Origin: Bryobacterales bacterium
GTDB lineage: Bacteria > Acidobacteriota > Terriglobia > Bryobacterales > Bryobacteraceae
DNA length: 56,788 nucleotides
Assembly (NCBI GenBank): GCA_016789755.1
Contig: JAEUQG010000458.1
Coordinates: 1 to 56,788 of the forward strand
Direction: 5' to 3'
Below, piece by piece: positions 41,938-50,784 of the stretch; position 1 is the stretch's first letter; each line of letters begins with the position of its first letter. The notes under the pieces were generated by a model, which was given only the letters and a program-made list of their open reading frames with translations, was not told where the DNA came from and did not search any database. Position numbers and translations under genes: made by a program.

Positions 41938-42990
41938 TCAAGGGGTCGAGGAATGCGACTGCGCCTTGGCAGCCAGCAGGGACTGCCCAGCCCGTTCCAT
42001 GAGCGCCTGTGCGCTCTCCCCCTGCCGGTACTCGGCAATCCCCATCGCAGAGTGAATCTCCACCGAGGCGGAGGCGCCGGCAGCCGTCAGCAGTTCGTAT
42101 CGGCCATTCACCTTGGCGTGGATCTGGCGCGCGCGCGCGATCCCTATGTGCACCGGACACCCTATAACGGCCACAAAACGGTCGCAACTCCAGCGCCCTG
42201 CTCTGTCGCTGTCGCGAATCGAACTGGCCAGCCGTTGCGAAAACTGGCGTAAAACCTCATCGCCGGTCTCCAGTCCGTAGCGGTCGTTGACCGCGTGGAA
42301 GCGAACAATATCGAAAAACACCACACAGAACGATTCGCCGGCGCGTGCCCGTTCCTCCAGCGACTCCTCGATCCCCCGGCGATTGCACACCCCCGTCAAC
42401 GGATCCAACACCAACTGCTCCTCGGCGTCGTTGGTCCTCTTGCGCATCGTCGCCAGTTCCGTGCGCAGGCGCCCGATGACAAGGGCGTTATCCCGCACCA
42501 TCGCCTGCATGCACTCGTTCATGTGCCGCACTTCACGCCGCAGATTGGATCGAACATCCTGCAGATCCCCCAACGCGGCAATGCGCTCCACTTCCGTAGT
42601 GAAGCGATTCCATTCGGCGCCGCTCCCGTCCGATTGCGTCTGCAATGTCTCCGTCGCCGAACTCACCAGCCTCAGCATGTCTCTCAGGTCTCTTGCCGTC
42701 GCCTCGTATTCGGCCGCTCCATCTTGCCCCAGCCGTGAGACCCGCGTCAGAAATCGCGTCCGCGACGACTCCAGTTCATCCACCCGCATCCCCGGCCGCA
42801 CTTCTTCTGCAATGCCCCGCAACTCCGCGCCGTGCCGGTCGATCATCGGAGGACACATCCGCAACAAATGGTCGCAAACCGCCTCCACCGCCGTGGCATA
42901 AGCGCCGATTGCCTCCAGGCAGAGTTCCTCTTTACTCCGTAGCTCTTTGCGGAGCGCTTCCTCGTCTTTTACACGCAGAATCGAGATCAT
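41938..42990 (-). CDS. Degenerate GGDEF-domain protein with intact I-site
   Basis: A 350-residue cytoplasmic protein. Residues about 1-185 are helical and coiled-coil-like (TATVEAVCDHLLRMCPPM-type and long Arg/Glu heptads). Residues about 190-345 form a GGDEF domain: LDPLTGVCNRRG, CVVFFDIVRFHAVNDRYGLETGDEVL. The active-site loop reads SCDRF (268-272) instead of GGDEF, so cyclase activity is unlikely. The inhibitory I-site RxxD is intact: R259-D-S-D262, five residues before the loop. This is the pattern of c-di-GMP receptors derived from cyclases. It is divergent from infA, with promoters in the 52-base gap. Confidence 0.92.
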   Translation of the reverse strand: MISILRVKDEEALRKELRSKEELCLEAIGAYATAVEAVCDHLLRMCPPMIDRHGAELRGIAEEVRPGMRVDELESSRTRFLTRVSRLGQDGAAEYEATARDLRDMLRLVSSATETLQTQSDGSGAEWNRFTTEVERIAALGDLQDVRSNLRREVRHMNECMQAMVRDNALVIGRLRTELATMRKRTNDAEEQLVLDPLTGVCNRRGIEESLEERARAGESFCVVFFDIVRFHAVNDRYGLETGDEVLRQFSQRLASSIRDSDRAGRWSCDRFVAVIGCPVHIGIARARQIHAKVNGRYELLTAAGASASVEIHSAMGIAEYRQGESAQALMERAGQSLLAAKAQSHSSTP

Positions 42991-43001
42991 TGACTCTCTT
43001 C

Positions 43002-43028
43002 TTGCTTATCGGCAAGATACGGTATAAT
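43002..43028 (+). promoter_or_regulatory. infA promoter
   Basis: A perfect -10 TATAAT at 43023-43028 with a weak -35 TTGCTT at 43002-43007 (15-base spacer). The start codon is at 43043, so the leader would be about eight bases with no Shine-Dalgarno sequence. The same interval must also carry the divergent GGDEF promoter. Confidence 0.6.
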
Positions 43029-43042
43029 TTTTTCCGATACGC

Positions 43043-43261
43043 ATGAGCAAAGAGGACAGCATTGAGGTAACCGGCACGGTTGTCGAGAAGTTTCCCAGTG
43101 GACTTTTTAGCGTACAGCTCGATCAGGAGCGGGTGGTGCTCGCGCACCTTGCCGGCAAACTTCGCCGCAATCGCATCCGTGTCCTGGCCGGGGACCGCGT
43201 CACAATCGAAATGTCGCCTTACGACTTAACCAAGGGCCGCATCACCTACCGTCACAAGTAG
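43043..43261 (+). CDS. infA: Translation initiation factor IF-1
   Basis: The 72-residue product is the full IF-1: [60 protein letters not shown]. It is the S1-like OB-fold that binds the 30S A site during initiation. It stands alone rather than in a ribosomal-protein operon here. No Shine-Dalgarno sequence precedes the ATG, and the promoter is so close that the mRNA is probably near-leaderless. That is striking for an initiation factor. Confidence 0.96.
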   Translation: MSKEDSIEVTGTVVEKFPSGLFSVQLDQERVVLAHLAGKLRRNRIRVLAGDRVTIEMSPYDLTKGRITYRHK

Positions 43262-43267
43262 TGCCGT

Positions 43268-44974
43268 CTACTCCACCCGGTAAATATGGATCGACCCCGC
43301 CACCACTGCCTCCGGCTTTCGTTCCCGGAACCGCCGGAAATAGTCCCTATACTCTCGTTGGAATAGCTGCCCCGTCAAAAACGTCGCACTCACCGCATAC
43401 AACCCCGCCTCCGGCTGGTATACCTTTTCCTGAACATGCTGCGGCGTCCAGGGAGCTGCCTTCATCTCCAACCGCTCCTCCCTCAATTGCTGCCACGCAT
43501 TGTCATTGCCGAAATAGAAAACACTGACCTTCTTCACCCCGTTCCGGTCCAGGTACTCGCGCAACGCGTGTAATCCCTGTCCCCAATCGAGATTGCTGTC
43601 CGACAAATAGCGAATCCCCTGCTCCGGCCCTCCCACCCAAAGATTGAAATACGCAATGTAGTCGGGATAGCGGATAGCAGTTCGCGTCGCCTGCCAGGTA
43701 AGCAGTGCCGCCACCGCAAAATGGCTCCACCGGCGCGCCGTCACCCACTGCAGTCCCCGGCTCGCCGACATCCAGGAACACACGATCGCCGGTAGCACCA
43801 GGCGGATTCCCAGTTGCAAGGACGACATCGACGCCAGTCCCATATAGAGCGCGGCCGGCAACAGCCAAAAGGCATCCGTCGCCGTGCGTTTGCGAAACCA
43901 CCGCCAGCCCCAGAATGCCAACCCCAGCAGCACCATTGCCTGTACGGCCACCGGAATCTTCACAGCCCAAGCGATGAAGAAATACAGGGGATGCCCTTGC
44001 GGATAGACGTTGCCTAACAGATACACCCCAACCCCGCTCGCGTCCGATTGCGCCACCGCCGCCACTCCGTGCCAGAACATGCGCGGCAACGGCACAAACC
44101 GGAGTACGGACATGATCGCCGTGAAGTGCCAGGGGAGATCCATGGCGCGGATGCCGGCCCATTCGGCGCGCGGCAGCACTGTGATCCTGCCGGGCCACAG
44201 CACGACGATCATCGCGTAAATCACAGCCACCAGAATCCCCAGATGCCGCCCGTAGCTCCTCCAATCCATTCCCCTCTTCCAGGCCACTCCAGCCAGAAAC
44301 AGTGGGACCAGCGCCGTCACCGCCAGCATCGAAAGCTTCGTCAACAGCGCGAAACCGGCCGCCAGTGCAAACCCTGACAGCGTTCCACGCCCCGGCTGCG
44401 CCGCATAGCGCCACCCCGTGTAACAAACCAACAGCAGCCCCAGGCTCGCCGCCAGATCGTTCTTGAACAGCATGCCGTGCGCCAGCACCGTGGGACTCAG
44501 CGTGAACAAAGCCGTCGATACCAACGCTGCCGGCTTCCCAAAGAGCTGCCTCGTCCACCACCAGATGACCGCCGCGCAGCCAACCGGAAACACGATCATC
44601 GGCAAGCGGCTCAGGAAAAACGTGCGGCGGATCTGGTCCGCCTTCATACTCTCCATCAGACGCAGCGCCACCTGCCATTCATGATTGTCCTTCCAAATAG
44701 CATCGGTTCGCGCTGGCAACTGGACCCCAGTCAGGTGCGACACCCACCCTCCGGCAATCTTGATAGCCGGAGGCATATCGTAAGGCGCAAGCCGGTCTTT
44801 TCCCTCCCAGTACAGGTGCGCCGACACAAGATGGCTGGGCTCATCCACCGTCACCCCCACCTCCCAGGCAAGCGCTACCAGCACACAAACAAAGATGGCC
44901 AGAATCGACACCAGGGCCGCCAGCTCTCCCGCGCTTAGACGCCCGGCGGCGGTCGCCGGCTGGTCTTGTGTCAT
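43268..44974 (-). CDS. GT39-type membrane glycosyltransferase (PMT-like)
   Basis: A 568-residue polytopic membrane protein. After a short polar start, the first helix is about residues 17-38 and is followed by the periplasmic Asp-Glu motif in VTVDEPSHLVSAHLYWEG, expected at the active site. FFLSRLPMIVFPVG, LSPTVLAHGMLFKNDLAASL and about nine more helices follow, then a soluble C-terminal part (YLSDSNLDWGQGLHALREYL). Such enzymes move sugars from polyprenyl phosphate to lipids or proteins. GGAGGTGT seven bases upstream fixes the ATG at 44974; the frame is open to 45475 only as a shadow of the GT2 gene. It is third in a three-gene operon. Confidence 0.9.
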   Translation of the reverse strand: MTQDQPATAAGRLSAGELAALVSILAIFVCVLVALAWEVGVTVDEPSHLVSAHLYWEGKDRLAPYDMPPAIKIAGGWVSHLTGVQLPARTDAIWKDNHEWQVALRLMESMKADQIRRTFFLSRLPMIVFPVGCAAVIWWWTRQLFGKPAALVSTALFTLSPTVLAHGMLFKNDLAASLGLLLVCYTGWRYAAQPGRGTLSGFALAAGFALLTKLSMLAVTALVPLFLAGVAWKRGMDWRSYGRHLGILVAVIYAMIVVLWPGRITVLPRAEWAGIRAMDLPWHFTAIMSVLRFVPLPRMFWHGVAAVAQSDASGVGVYLLGNVYPQGHPLYFFIAWAVKIPVAVQAMVLLGLAFWGWRWFRKRTATDAFWLLPAALYMGLASMSSLQLGIRLVLPAIVCSWMSASRGLQWVTARRWSHFAVAALLTWQATRTAIRYPDYIAYFNLWVGGPEQGIRYLSDSNLDWGQGLHALREYLDRNGVKKVSVFYFGNDNAWQQLREERLEMKAAPWTPQHVQEKVYQPEAGLYAVSATFLTGQLFQREYRDYFRRFRERKPEAVVAGSIHIYRVE

Positions 44975-45042
44975 CGAATACACCTCCGGCCAAGGCGCCA
45001 TCGGCGCTCGGCTTGGAAAGGAACTTCTGTCTCGGGGGGGAC

Positions 45043-45816
45043 TTACGAGTGGCCCGCCATCGATGGACGTGTCAACCGCTGCCGCCACGCTTCCAACCAG
45101 GGCCGCACCACCAGTTTCCGGTGCAAGTCCAGCAACTGCACGAAAGTGGTTGCCAGGCTCTTGATGCGGAAGAACTGCGAACGGCCATGCTCCCGCGCCA
45201 GATGATTCACCGGAACTTCTATCACCCGCGTGCCCGTCGCCTCGATCTTCTTCACCAGTTCCACGCAAATCGTGCCGCTGGTGCAAGTCAGGTTGATGGA
45301 TTTCAGCGTCGCGCTGCGGATCAGGCGGTAGTCGCAATCGATGTCCCGCAGCTTCACCCGGAACAGCCGGCGCGCAAACTGATTGTACAGCGCCCCAATC
45401 ACGATCCGGTGCCAGGGATCGTGCCGTTTCATCTTGTATCCATTCACCAGCCCGGCATCCGGACCGGCATGGCACAACAACGCCGGCAGTTGGCTCACAT
45501 CGTACTGCCCGTCCCCATCTGTATAGAAAACAAACTCCTTCGATGCCGCCGCGAACCCGCTCCGCAAAGCTCCGCCGTAGCCTCGATTGATGCGGTGCGT
45601 AACCACCTTCAGCCTCGGCCCATGCTTCCGCTTCAGCTCCCGCAATACCTCTTCGGTGTTGTCGGCCGAACCGTCGTTCACCACGATCACCTCAAAGTCG
45701 TCCACGTGCGCCGTCAGGGTGGCGAAGGTCGCCCCAATTAGCCGGGGCAGAGAAGGAGCGTCGTTGTAGGCTGGGAAAAAGACACTCAGACTGTACGGGA
45801 AGCGGAAGGTGTTCAT
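45043..45816 (-). CDS. Family 2 glycosyltransferase (polyprenyl-phosphate sugar synthase-like)
   Basis: A 257-residue GT2 enzyme: nucleotide-sugar site SVFFPAYNDAPSLPRLI and VIVVNDGSADNTEE, metal-binding DGDGQYD, and acceptor region GYKMKRHDPWHRIVIGALYN followed by DIDCDYRLIR. The design is that of DPM1/undecaprenyl-phosphate glycosyltransferases, which would supply lipid-linked sugar to the adjacent GT39 enzyme. It lacks the C-terminal membrane helices of some relatives. It overlaps the membrane protein upstream by four bases and lies 68 bases before the GT39 gene. Confidence 0.92.
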   Translation of the reverse strand: MNTFRFPYSLSVFFPAYNDAPSLPRLIGATFATLTAHVDDFEVIVVNDGSADNTEEVLRELKRKHGPRLKVVTHRINRGYGGALRSGFAAASKEFVFYTDGDGQYDVSQLPALLCHAGPDAGLVNGYKMKRHDPWHRIVIGALYNQFARRLFRVKLRDIDCDYRLIRSATLKSINLTCTSGTICVELVKKIEATGTRVIEVPVNHLAREHGRSQFFRIKSLATTFVQLLDLHRKLVVRPWLEAWRQRLTRPSMAGHS

Positions 45817-47114
45817 GGTTTGCTCGTATCGCAGTATTCAGCCGGCTCACCCGCCGGCGGGGTTTCATTCGGACCCAGAACTTGCTCCGGCGACCATCCC
45901 AGGCGGATCGCCGCCGCCTGGCGGAAAACTTCATAGCCGTAGGGTGCGCAGGTAATCCGCACTGGGCCCTTGTTGCTCGCCGCGTAGCGCAGAAATCGCT
46001 CCGTTGGCTCTACGCGGCGCTGGTATTGATCGTATTTCTTGGTCCAAAGATAGCCCAGATTGTGCGTCAGCACGGCCGCCAATGCTACAGCGGCCACGGC
46101 CGTACTTCGCATCTCCCGCACCGTCTGCCAGGCGCATCCCATCAAAACGGCAATCCCCACGCTGGCCAGATACGTATGGCGGCTCGGGACCCGGTCCATA
46201 TAGGTGAGGAAACTATACGGGAGCAGCGCGATAACGATCCATACCAGCGCCCCCGCAAGGTGGCTCTTCCATATCCTGATCCCTTTCCATGCCAGCAGCG
46301 CTAACGCCACCGCTCCCCACGGCCACAACAGCCGCAGCGTGCTATGCACCATGGTCCACAGAAAGCCAAGTTGCACGGTGAACGTTCCGTCGTTCAGATG
46401 AAGATGGTTGTCCTTTGCCGAAAAAATAGAATAGGCATAAAGCGCGTCCAGCACCCCAAACAGGGCAATCATCGCCACCGGAGCGCGCCAGTTGCGCGCC
46501 TCCAGCCACCAGATGAGCACCGCAAAAGCCGGAAACACAGCCGCCGATTCTTTCGACAGAAGGCCGAGTACGAAAGCAACCAGTGACGCCGCTCCCCACA
46601 GCGGCCGGCGTGTGTCGAGCCAGCGGATCCAACTGAGCACGGCCGCCAGCACAAAAACAAATGCCAACACTTCCGGTAGGGCAGCCACCCAGATCACAGC
46701 TTCCTGGTGCGCTTCCCGCAAGGCGAAGAACGCGGCGGCAGGCACCGACAGCCGAAAGCCGATCCGCCTCCAGACCCCCAACCCGGCCACCAGAAACGCC
46801 GCCACCACATGCATCCCAAGGTTCACCAACCGGTGCGGCAGCGCTCCGTCACCGGCGACGCTGTCCGTAAGATACGTCAGAACAATGGAAGTCGCCCGGC
46901 AACGGTACAGTGCATCGTTGGCCAGATTACTCCAATATTGCATTGGACCGTACTGCCGGCCAAGGCCGATCTGTATGTAATCATCTGAAAATAAAGGGAT
47001 TAATAGAAATGGAAAATATGGCAGCAATGCACACACCGCTACCGCGGCGAGCCCAGAGGGAACGGGACTCGCCGCGTGGGTACGGGGAATAGACCAGGTT
47101 GACGTCGCGGCCAA
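45813..47114 (-). CDS. Polytopic membrane protein of the glycosyltransferase operon
   Basis: A 433-residue protein with about ten membrane helices (for example AAVAVCALLPYFPFLLIPLF, VLAFVFVLAAVLSWI, LVAFVLGLLSKESAAVFPAF). An early periplasmic acidic motif SDDYIQIGLGRQYG and a later LLSKESA phrase resemble GT-C superfamily transferases. TTG at 47114 is the only start giving a sensible N-terminus, though an internal GTG at the first helix is possible. A short soluble tail ends at 45813, overlapping the GT2 start as ATGA. It probably acts with the GT2 and GT39 proteins in building or modifying a cell-surface glycan. Confidence 0.8.
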   Translation of the reverse strand: MAATSTWSIPRTHAASPVPSGLAAVAVCALLPYFPFLLIPLFSDDYIQIGLGRQYGPMQYWSNLANDALYRCRATSIVLTYLTDSVAGDGALPHRLVNLGMHVVAAFLVAGLGVWRRIGFRLSVPAAAFFALREAHQEAVIWVAALPEVLAFVFVLAAVLSWIRWLDTRRPLWGAASLVAFVLGLLSKESAAVFPAFAVLIWWLEARNWRAPVAMIALFGVLDALYAYSIFSAKDNHLHLNDGTFTVQLGFLWTMVHSTLRLLWPWGAVALALLAWKGIRIWKSHLAGALVWIVIALLPYSFLTYMDRVPSRHTYLASVGIAVLMGCAWQTVREMRSTAVAAVALAAVLTHNLGYLWTKKYDQYQRRVEPTERFLRYAASNKGPVRITCAPYGYEVFRQAAAIRLGWSPEQVLGPNETPPAGEPAEYCDTSKP

Positions 47115-47249
47115 GTAAAAAGGTTACTGAACTTGAAACAAAATTTGGGACTATCTTTAGGATAATCGCATACCATCTTTCGACTGAAAAGCCGTTCAGC
47201 GTAGAACTTCCGTTTCCCAGGTACTTGGGAATTCCATAGACTAGATATC

Positions 47250-48656
47250 GTGCGGGAAAGGCACTCATCCGGTTCGGCGCTGGAAAAGCTCATCAACGCT
47301 CCCAAGTGGGCTCTGCTGGTCTGCTCGGGTCTTCTCCTCGTGACGGCCGCCTTGGTGGATCGCTCCATGCAGGATGTCTCGCTCGGGGTGATCTTCGTCA
47401 TCCCCATGCTTCCCGCGGCCATCGCCATGAACCGCTGGCAGATTATCAGCTTCGCCTTCGTATTGGCATGGCTGAGCTCCACCTCGTTTCGCAATCTCCC
47501 CACAACGGATTACGTCAGCCGCTTTGCCCTTCGCCTGCTGGCCAACAGCACCACCGGCTTCCTCATCGTGGAGCTGATGCGCAACCGCAGGCTGATCCTG
47601 GGACACACCTCCCAGTTGGAAGAGCAGGTCGCGCTCCGTGAGGAGGCCGAAAGTCATCTACGCTCTTTGGCGGAAAGCAGCCCCGCGGCCATCGTAACCG
47701 TTGGCGAGGATGCAAGCATCCTGTCCGGAAACAGGGCATTGCGCGAAATGCTGGGTCTCGGACCCGGCCACAAGCTTGAGGGCTTGAATATCCGCGACTA
47801 TCTGCCGGTCCTGGCCGACGCCCTGCGCTTTGCCGCCGATTCGCCCGCCTTTCGCACCGCCGCCCAATGCCAGGGCCGTAAAGTCACCGGGGAACTCTTC
47901 GTCGCCCAAATCTGGTTCTCCACCTATCAAACGCCGCTCGGCCGGCGTCTGGCCGCCATCGCCGTCGACATTTCCGAAGAGATCCGCGAGCGCGAAGAAC
48001 AGAATCTGCGCCAGTTGCTCGCCAACAATCGGATTGTCGCCGGAGCCGTCTCGCACGAGATCCGCAACGTCTGCGGAGCCATCGGCATGGTCTACAGCCA
48101 GCTACGCACCTCGCCGGGCTGGAAGGACAGCGAAGACTTTCACGCCCTCGGCAATCTGGTCGGCGCACTCACCCAAATCGCCTCCACGGAACTAGTCGCC
48201 AAGGCCGGCAACAGCAAAGCTCAAACCGACCTCTCCGAGGTGCTGAGCCATTTCCGCATCATGATTGCCCCCGTCTGGGAAGAGGCCGGTGGCGACTTGG
48301 CTTGGGATGTCCCCGACCACCTCCCCCGCGTCTTCGGAGAATCGTTCGGAATCCTACAGGCGCTCCTCAACCTGCATCAGAACAGCCTGCGCGCCACCAA
48401 CAACAGCCCGGAGCGGCATCTGCGGTTTGCACTCGCCGTCAACCACGAGTCGGTCCGCATTGCCGTCACCGATTCCGGACCCGGCATCCCTGACACCAAG
48501 AACCTCTTCGAACCGTTTCGTGCCGGCTCCGAGCAAAGCGGCCTGGGTCTCTACGTCTCCCGCGCCATTCTGAGAAGCTATGGAGGAGATCTGCGCTTCG
48601 AACCCGTGGAGCGGGGATGCCGCTTCGTGGCCGAACTGCGGATCGCCAAGAGGTAA
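47250..48656 (+). CDS. PAS-domain sensor histidine kinase
   Basis: A 468-residue membrane kinase starting at GTG 47250. Residues about 15-115 hold four membrane helices (WALLVCSGLLLVTAALV, LGVIFVIPMLPAAIAM, IISFAFVLAWLSS, LLANSTTGFLIVEL). A PAS domain (about 135-250, AESSPAAIVTVGEDASIL) leads to a HisKA H box GAVSHEIRNVCGAIGM, then HATPase_c with N box QALLNLHQNSLRA, G1 VTDSGPGIPD and G2 EQSGLGLYVSRAIL. All kinase motifs are complete. It pairs with the NarL-type regulator seven bases downstream. Confidence 0.95.
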   Translation: MRERHSSGSALEKLINAPKWALLVCSGLLLVTAALVDRSMQDVSLGVIFVIPMLPAAIAMNRWQIISFAFVLAWLSSTSFRNLPTTDYVSRFALRLLANSTTGFLIVELMRNRRLILGHTSQLEEQVALREEAESHLRSLAESSPAAIVTVGEDASILSGNRALREMLGLGPGHKLEGLNIRDYLPVLADALRFAADSPAFRTAAQCQGRKVTGELFVAQIWFSTYQTPLGRRLAAIAVDISEEIREREEQNLRQLLANNRIVAGAVSHEIRNVCGAIGMVYSQLRTSPGWKDSEDFHALGNLVGALTQIASTELVAKAGNSKAQTDLSEVLSHFRIMIAPVWEEAGGDLAWDVPDHLPRVFGESFGILQALLNLHQNSLRATNNSPERHLRFALAVNHESVRIAVTDSGPGIPDTKNLFEPFRAGSEQSGLGLYVSRAILRSYGGDLRFEPVERGCRFVAELRIAKR

Positions 48657-48663
48657 TGCTCCT

Positions 48664-49314
48664 GTGATTACGCCAACGGGGAAGATCCCCCTTCTTCTGA
48701 TTGACGACCACGCGCTGTTCCGCGAAGGCCTGGCGCGGCTGCTCGAAACGCAGCCGGACTTCGAAATTGCCGGCAAAGCGGATCACATCGCCGCCGGCCT
48801 GCAACAACTCCACGACTGCGGGCCGGAATTGGTTTTGCTCGATGTCGATCTGGGCGGCGAGCGGGCTCTCGATTTCGTCCGCGAGGCCCGCGGCCGCGGC
48901 TACACCGGCAAGATCCTCATCGTCACCGCCGGCGTCACCGACCTCGAAGCCATGCAGTTGATCCAGGCCGGCGTTTCCGGCATCTTCCATAAACACAACC
49001 CGCCCGAAACTCTTTGCGAGGCCGTCCGCCAAGTGGCCGCCGGCGAACTGTTCCTGGAACCCAGATACCTCCGCGGGCTGTTCGCCGCTGTCGATCCCCA
49101 GGCCATCGACGACCGTCCGCGCCTCACGGAGCGCGAACGCATCGCCATGCGGTGCCTGCTCGAAGGCCACGCCAACAAAGAGATCGGCGCTCGTCTGGAT
49201 ATTTCCGAGAGTTCCGTCAAGGCACTCCTCCGAGGCCTCTTCGACAAACTCGGCGTGCGCACGCGCAGCCAGTTGGTGAAGATCGCCCTCGATCAGTACC
49301 GCGATCAGATCTGA
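48664..49314 (+). CDS. NarL/LuxR-family response regulator
   Basis: A 216-residue regulator starting at GTG 48664. The receiver has LLLIDDHALFREGLARLL, phospho-Asp60 in LVLLDVDLGG and Lys in GIFHKHNPPETL. The C-terminal LuxR HTH is LTERERIAMRCLLEGHANKE, IGARLDISESSVKALLRGLF and DKLGVRTRSQLVKIAL. It immediately follows the histidine kinase (seven bases), so the two form a two-component pair. Target genes are unknown. The 3' end overlaps the aminotransferase 3' end by ten bases on the opposite strand. Confidence 0.95.
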   Translation: MITPTGKIPLLLIDDHALFREGLARLLETQPDFEIAGKADHIAAGLQQLHDCGPELVLLDVDLGGERALDFVREARGRGYTGKILIVTAGVTDLEAMQLIQAGVSGIFHKHNPPETLCEAVRQVAAGELFLEPRYLRGLFAAVDPQAIDDRPRLTERERIAMRCLLEGHANKEIGARLDISESSVKALLRGLFDKLGVRTRSQLVKIALDQYRDQI

Positions 49315-50657
49315 GCCGCGCGCAGACACTCCTCAATCGTGTCCAGAGCGAAATCCGCCTGGTCTTTGGTGATCACCAGGGGAGGCGAGAGCCGCAGCGA
49401 ACTGGCGCCCGCCTCCAGCACCAGCACCCCGCGGTCGAACGCCATGATCTCGATCCGGTTCCGCAGTTCCGGGAACGGCTCCCGTGTCTGTTGATCCTTC
49501 ACCAGTTCGATTCCGATCATCAGCCCGCGCCCGCGCACGTCCCCCACCACCGGGAACCGCTTCGGCCATTCCCGCAGGCGCTGGAATATGTGCTCCCCCA
49601 CCCGCCGCGCGTTGTCGATCAGTTCCTGCTCCAGCAACTCGATAGTCGCCAAAGCGGCGCTGCACGACACAGGGTTGCCGCCGAAGGTCGATGCCTGCGA
49701 ACCCGGCTTCCACTGCATGTAGTCCACCCGGGCGATAGTCGCGCTCAAGGGCAATCCGCTGGCGATCCCCTTCGCTACCGTGAGAATATCCGGCGTAAGC
49801 TGAAAATGATCGCTGGCCCACATCTTGCCCGTGCGCCCCATCCCCGATTGCACTTCATCCACTATCAGGATGGTCCCCAACCTCTTTGCCAGCGCCTGCA
49901 ACTCATCGAAGAACTTCTGCGGAGGCACAACATAGCCGCCCTCCCCCTGAATCGGCTCCAACACGATCGCCGCCAGTTCCTCAGCCGGCAGAATCGTCTT
50001 CACCAGTTGTTCTTCGATTACCTTCAGGCATTCCACCTTGCAGGTGGCGGGCTGCTTGCCGTAGGAGCACCGGTAGCAGTAGGCATAGGGGATATGGTGC
50101 GCTCCCGGCACCAGTGGTCCAAATCCCTTGCGTTGCGCCGTTTTGCTGCCCGTCAGCGAAAGCGCCCCCATCGTGCGCCCATGGAACCCGCCGAAGAACC
50201 CGAGAAATTTATCCTTGCCGCTGTGGTAGCGGGCCGCCTTCAGTGCCGCCTCCACGGCCTCCGCCCCGGAGTTGCCGAAGTATACGCGCCGCGCGATGCC
50301 TCCCGGCGCCAGCGCTGCCAGTTTCTCCGCCAGCAGCACCATGTTCTCGTAGTAGAAATCGGTGCCCGACATGTGGATCAGGCGCGCCGCCTGTTCCTGA
50401 ATCGCCTTCACCACCCTTGGGTGGCAATGCCCCGTCGCCACCACGGCGATGCCGGCGTTCATATCCAGAAAACGGTTCCCATCGACATCTTCCACCATGG
50501 CCCCCTCCCCCCGGCGTACCACCAATGGGTAGGGACGGGTATAGGAAGGCGAAAGCACAGCGGCGTCGCGGGCAATAATCTCTTGCGCGTTTGGTCCGGG
50601 CAGAGCCGTCACGAGATGCGGCATGTCTGGCCGGACAAGGGTGGATGTCCTGTTCAT
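49305..50657 (-). CDS. Class III aminotransferase (4-aminobutyrate/acetylornithine type)
   Basis: A 450-residue PLP enzyme. It has GNSGAEAVEAALKAARYHSG, FGGFHGRTMGALSLTGSK, the PLP-contacting DEVQSGMGRTGKMWA and the Schiff-base Lys in LTVAKGIASGLPLSATI, plus STFGGNPVSCSAALATI. Class III members transaminate omega-amino acids such as 4-aminobutyrate or acetylornithine; the closest general match is GabT-like. A CxxC..C segment, YCYRCSYGKQPATC, is a feature of a thermostable GABA-aminotransferase subgroup. The start at ATG 50657 has GGAGG nine bases upstream; the frame is open to 50711. Confidence 0.93.
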   Translation of the reverse strand: MNRTSTLVRPDMPHLVTALPGPNAQEIIARDAAVLSPSYTRPYPLVVRRGEGAMVEDVDGNRFLDMNAGIAVVATGHCHPRVVKAIQEQAARLIHMSGTDFYYENMVLLAEKLAALAPGGIARRVYFGNSGAEAVEAALKAARYHSGKDKFLGFFGGFHGRTMGALSLTGSKTAQRKGFGPLVPGAHHIPYAYCYRCSYGKQPATCKVECLKVIEEQLVKTILPAEELAAIVLEPIQGEGGYVVPPQKFFDELQALAKRLGTILIVDEVQSGMGRTGKMWASDHFQLTPDILTVAKGIASGLPLSATIARVDYMQWKPGSQASTFGGNPVSCSAALATIELLEQELIDNARRVGEHIFQRLREWPKRFPVVGDVRGRGLMIGIELVKDQQTREPFPELRNRIEIMAFDRGVLVLEAGASSLRLSPPLVITKDQADFALDTIEECLRAAQI

Positions 50658-50784
50658 AGACACAAAGCCTCCAGAAAAATATTTCGGATTGGTCAGCGAT
50701 GAGAAAACCAACGGAGGGCGGCTCAGTCTGAGCCGAACAAGGACGGGCGAGCCTGGATGGGCAGCACCATGCTTCTATTATAGG

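Noticed and set aside
43268..45475. N-terminally extended GT39 protein of 735 residues
   Set aside because: The extension lies in the GT2 gene. A GGAGGTGT Shine-Dalgarno sequence at the ATG at 44974 sets the real start.
49014..50702. Long plus-strand frame of 562 residues opposite the aminotransferase
   Set aside because: The minus-strand frame has all class III aminotransferase motifs; the plus-strand product is Arg/Pro/His-rich without domains.
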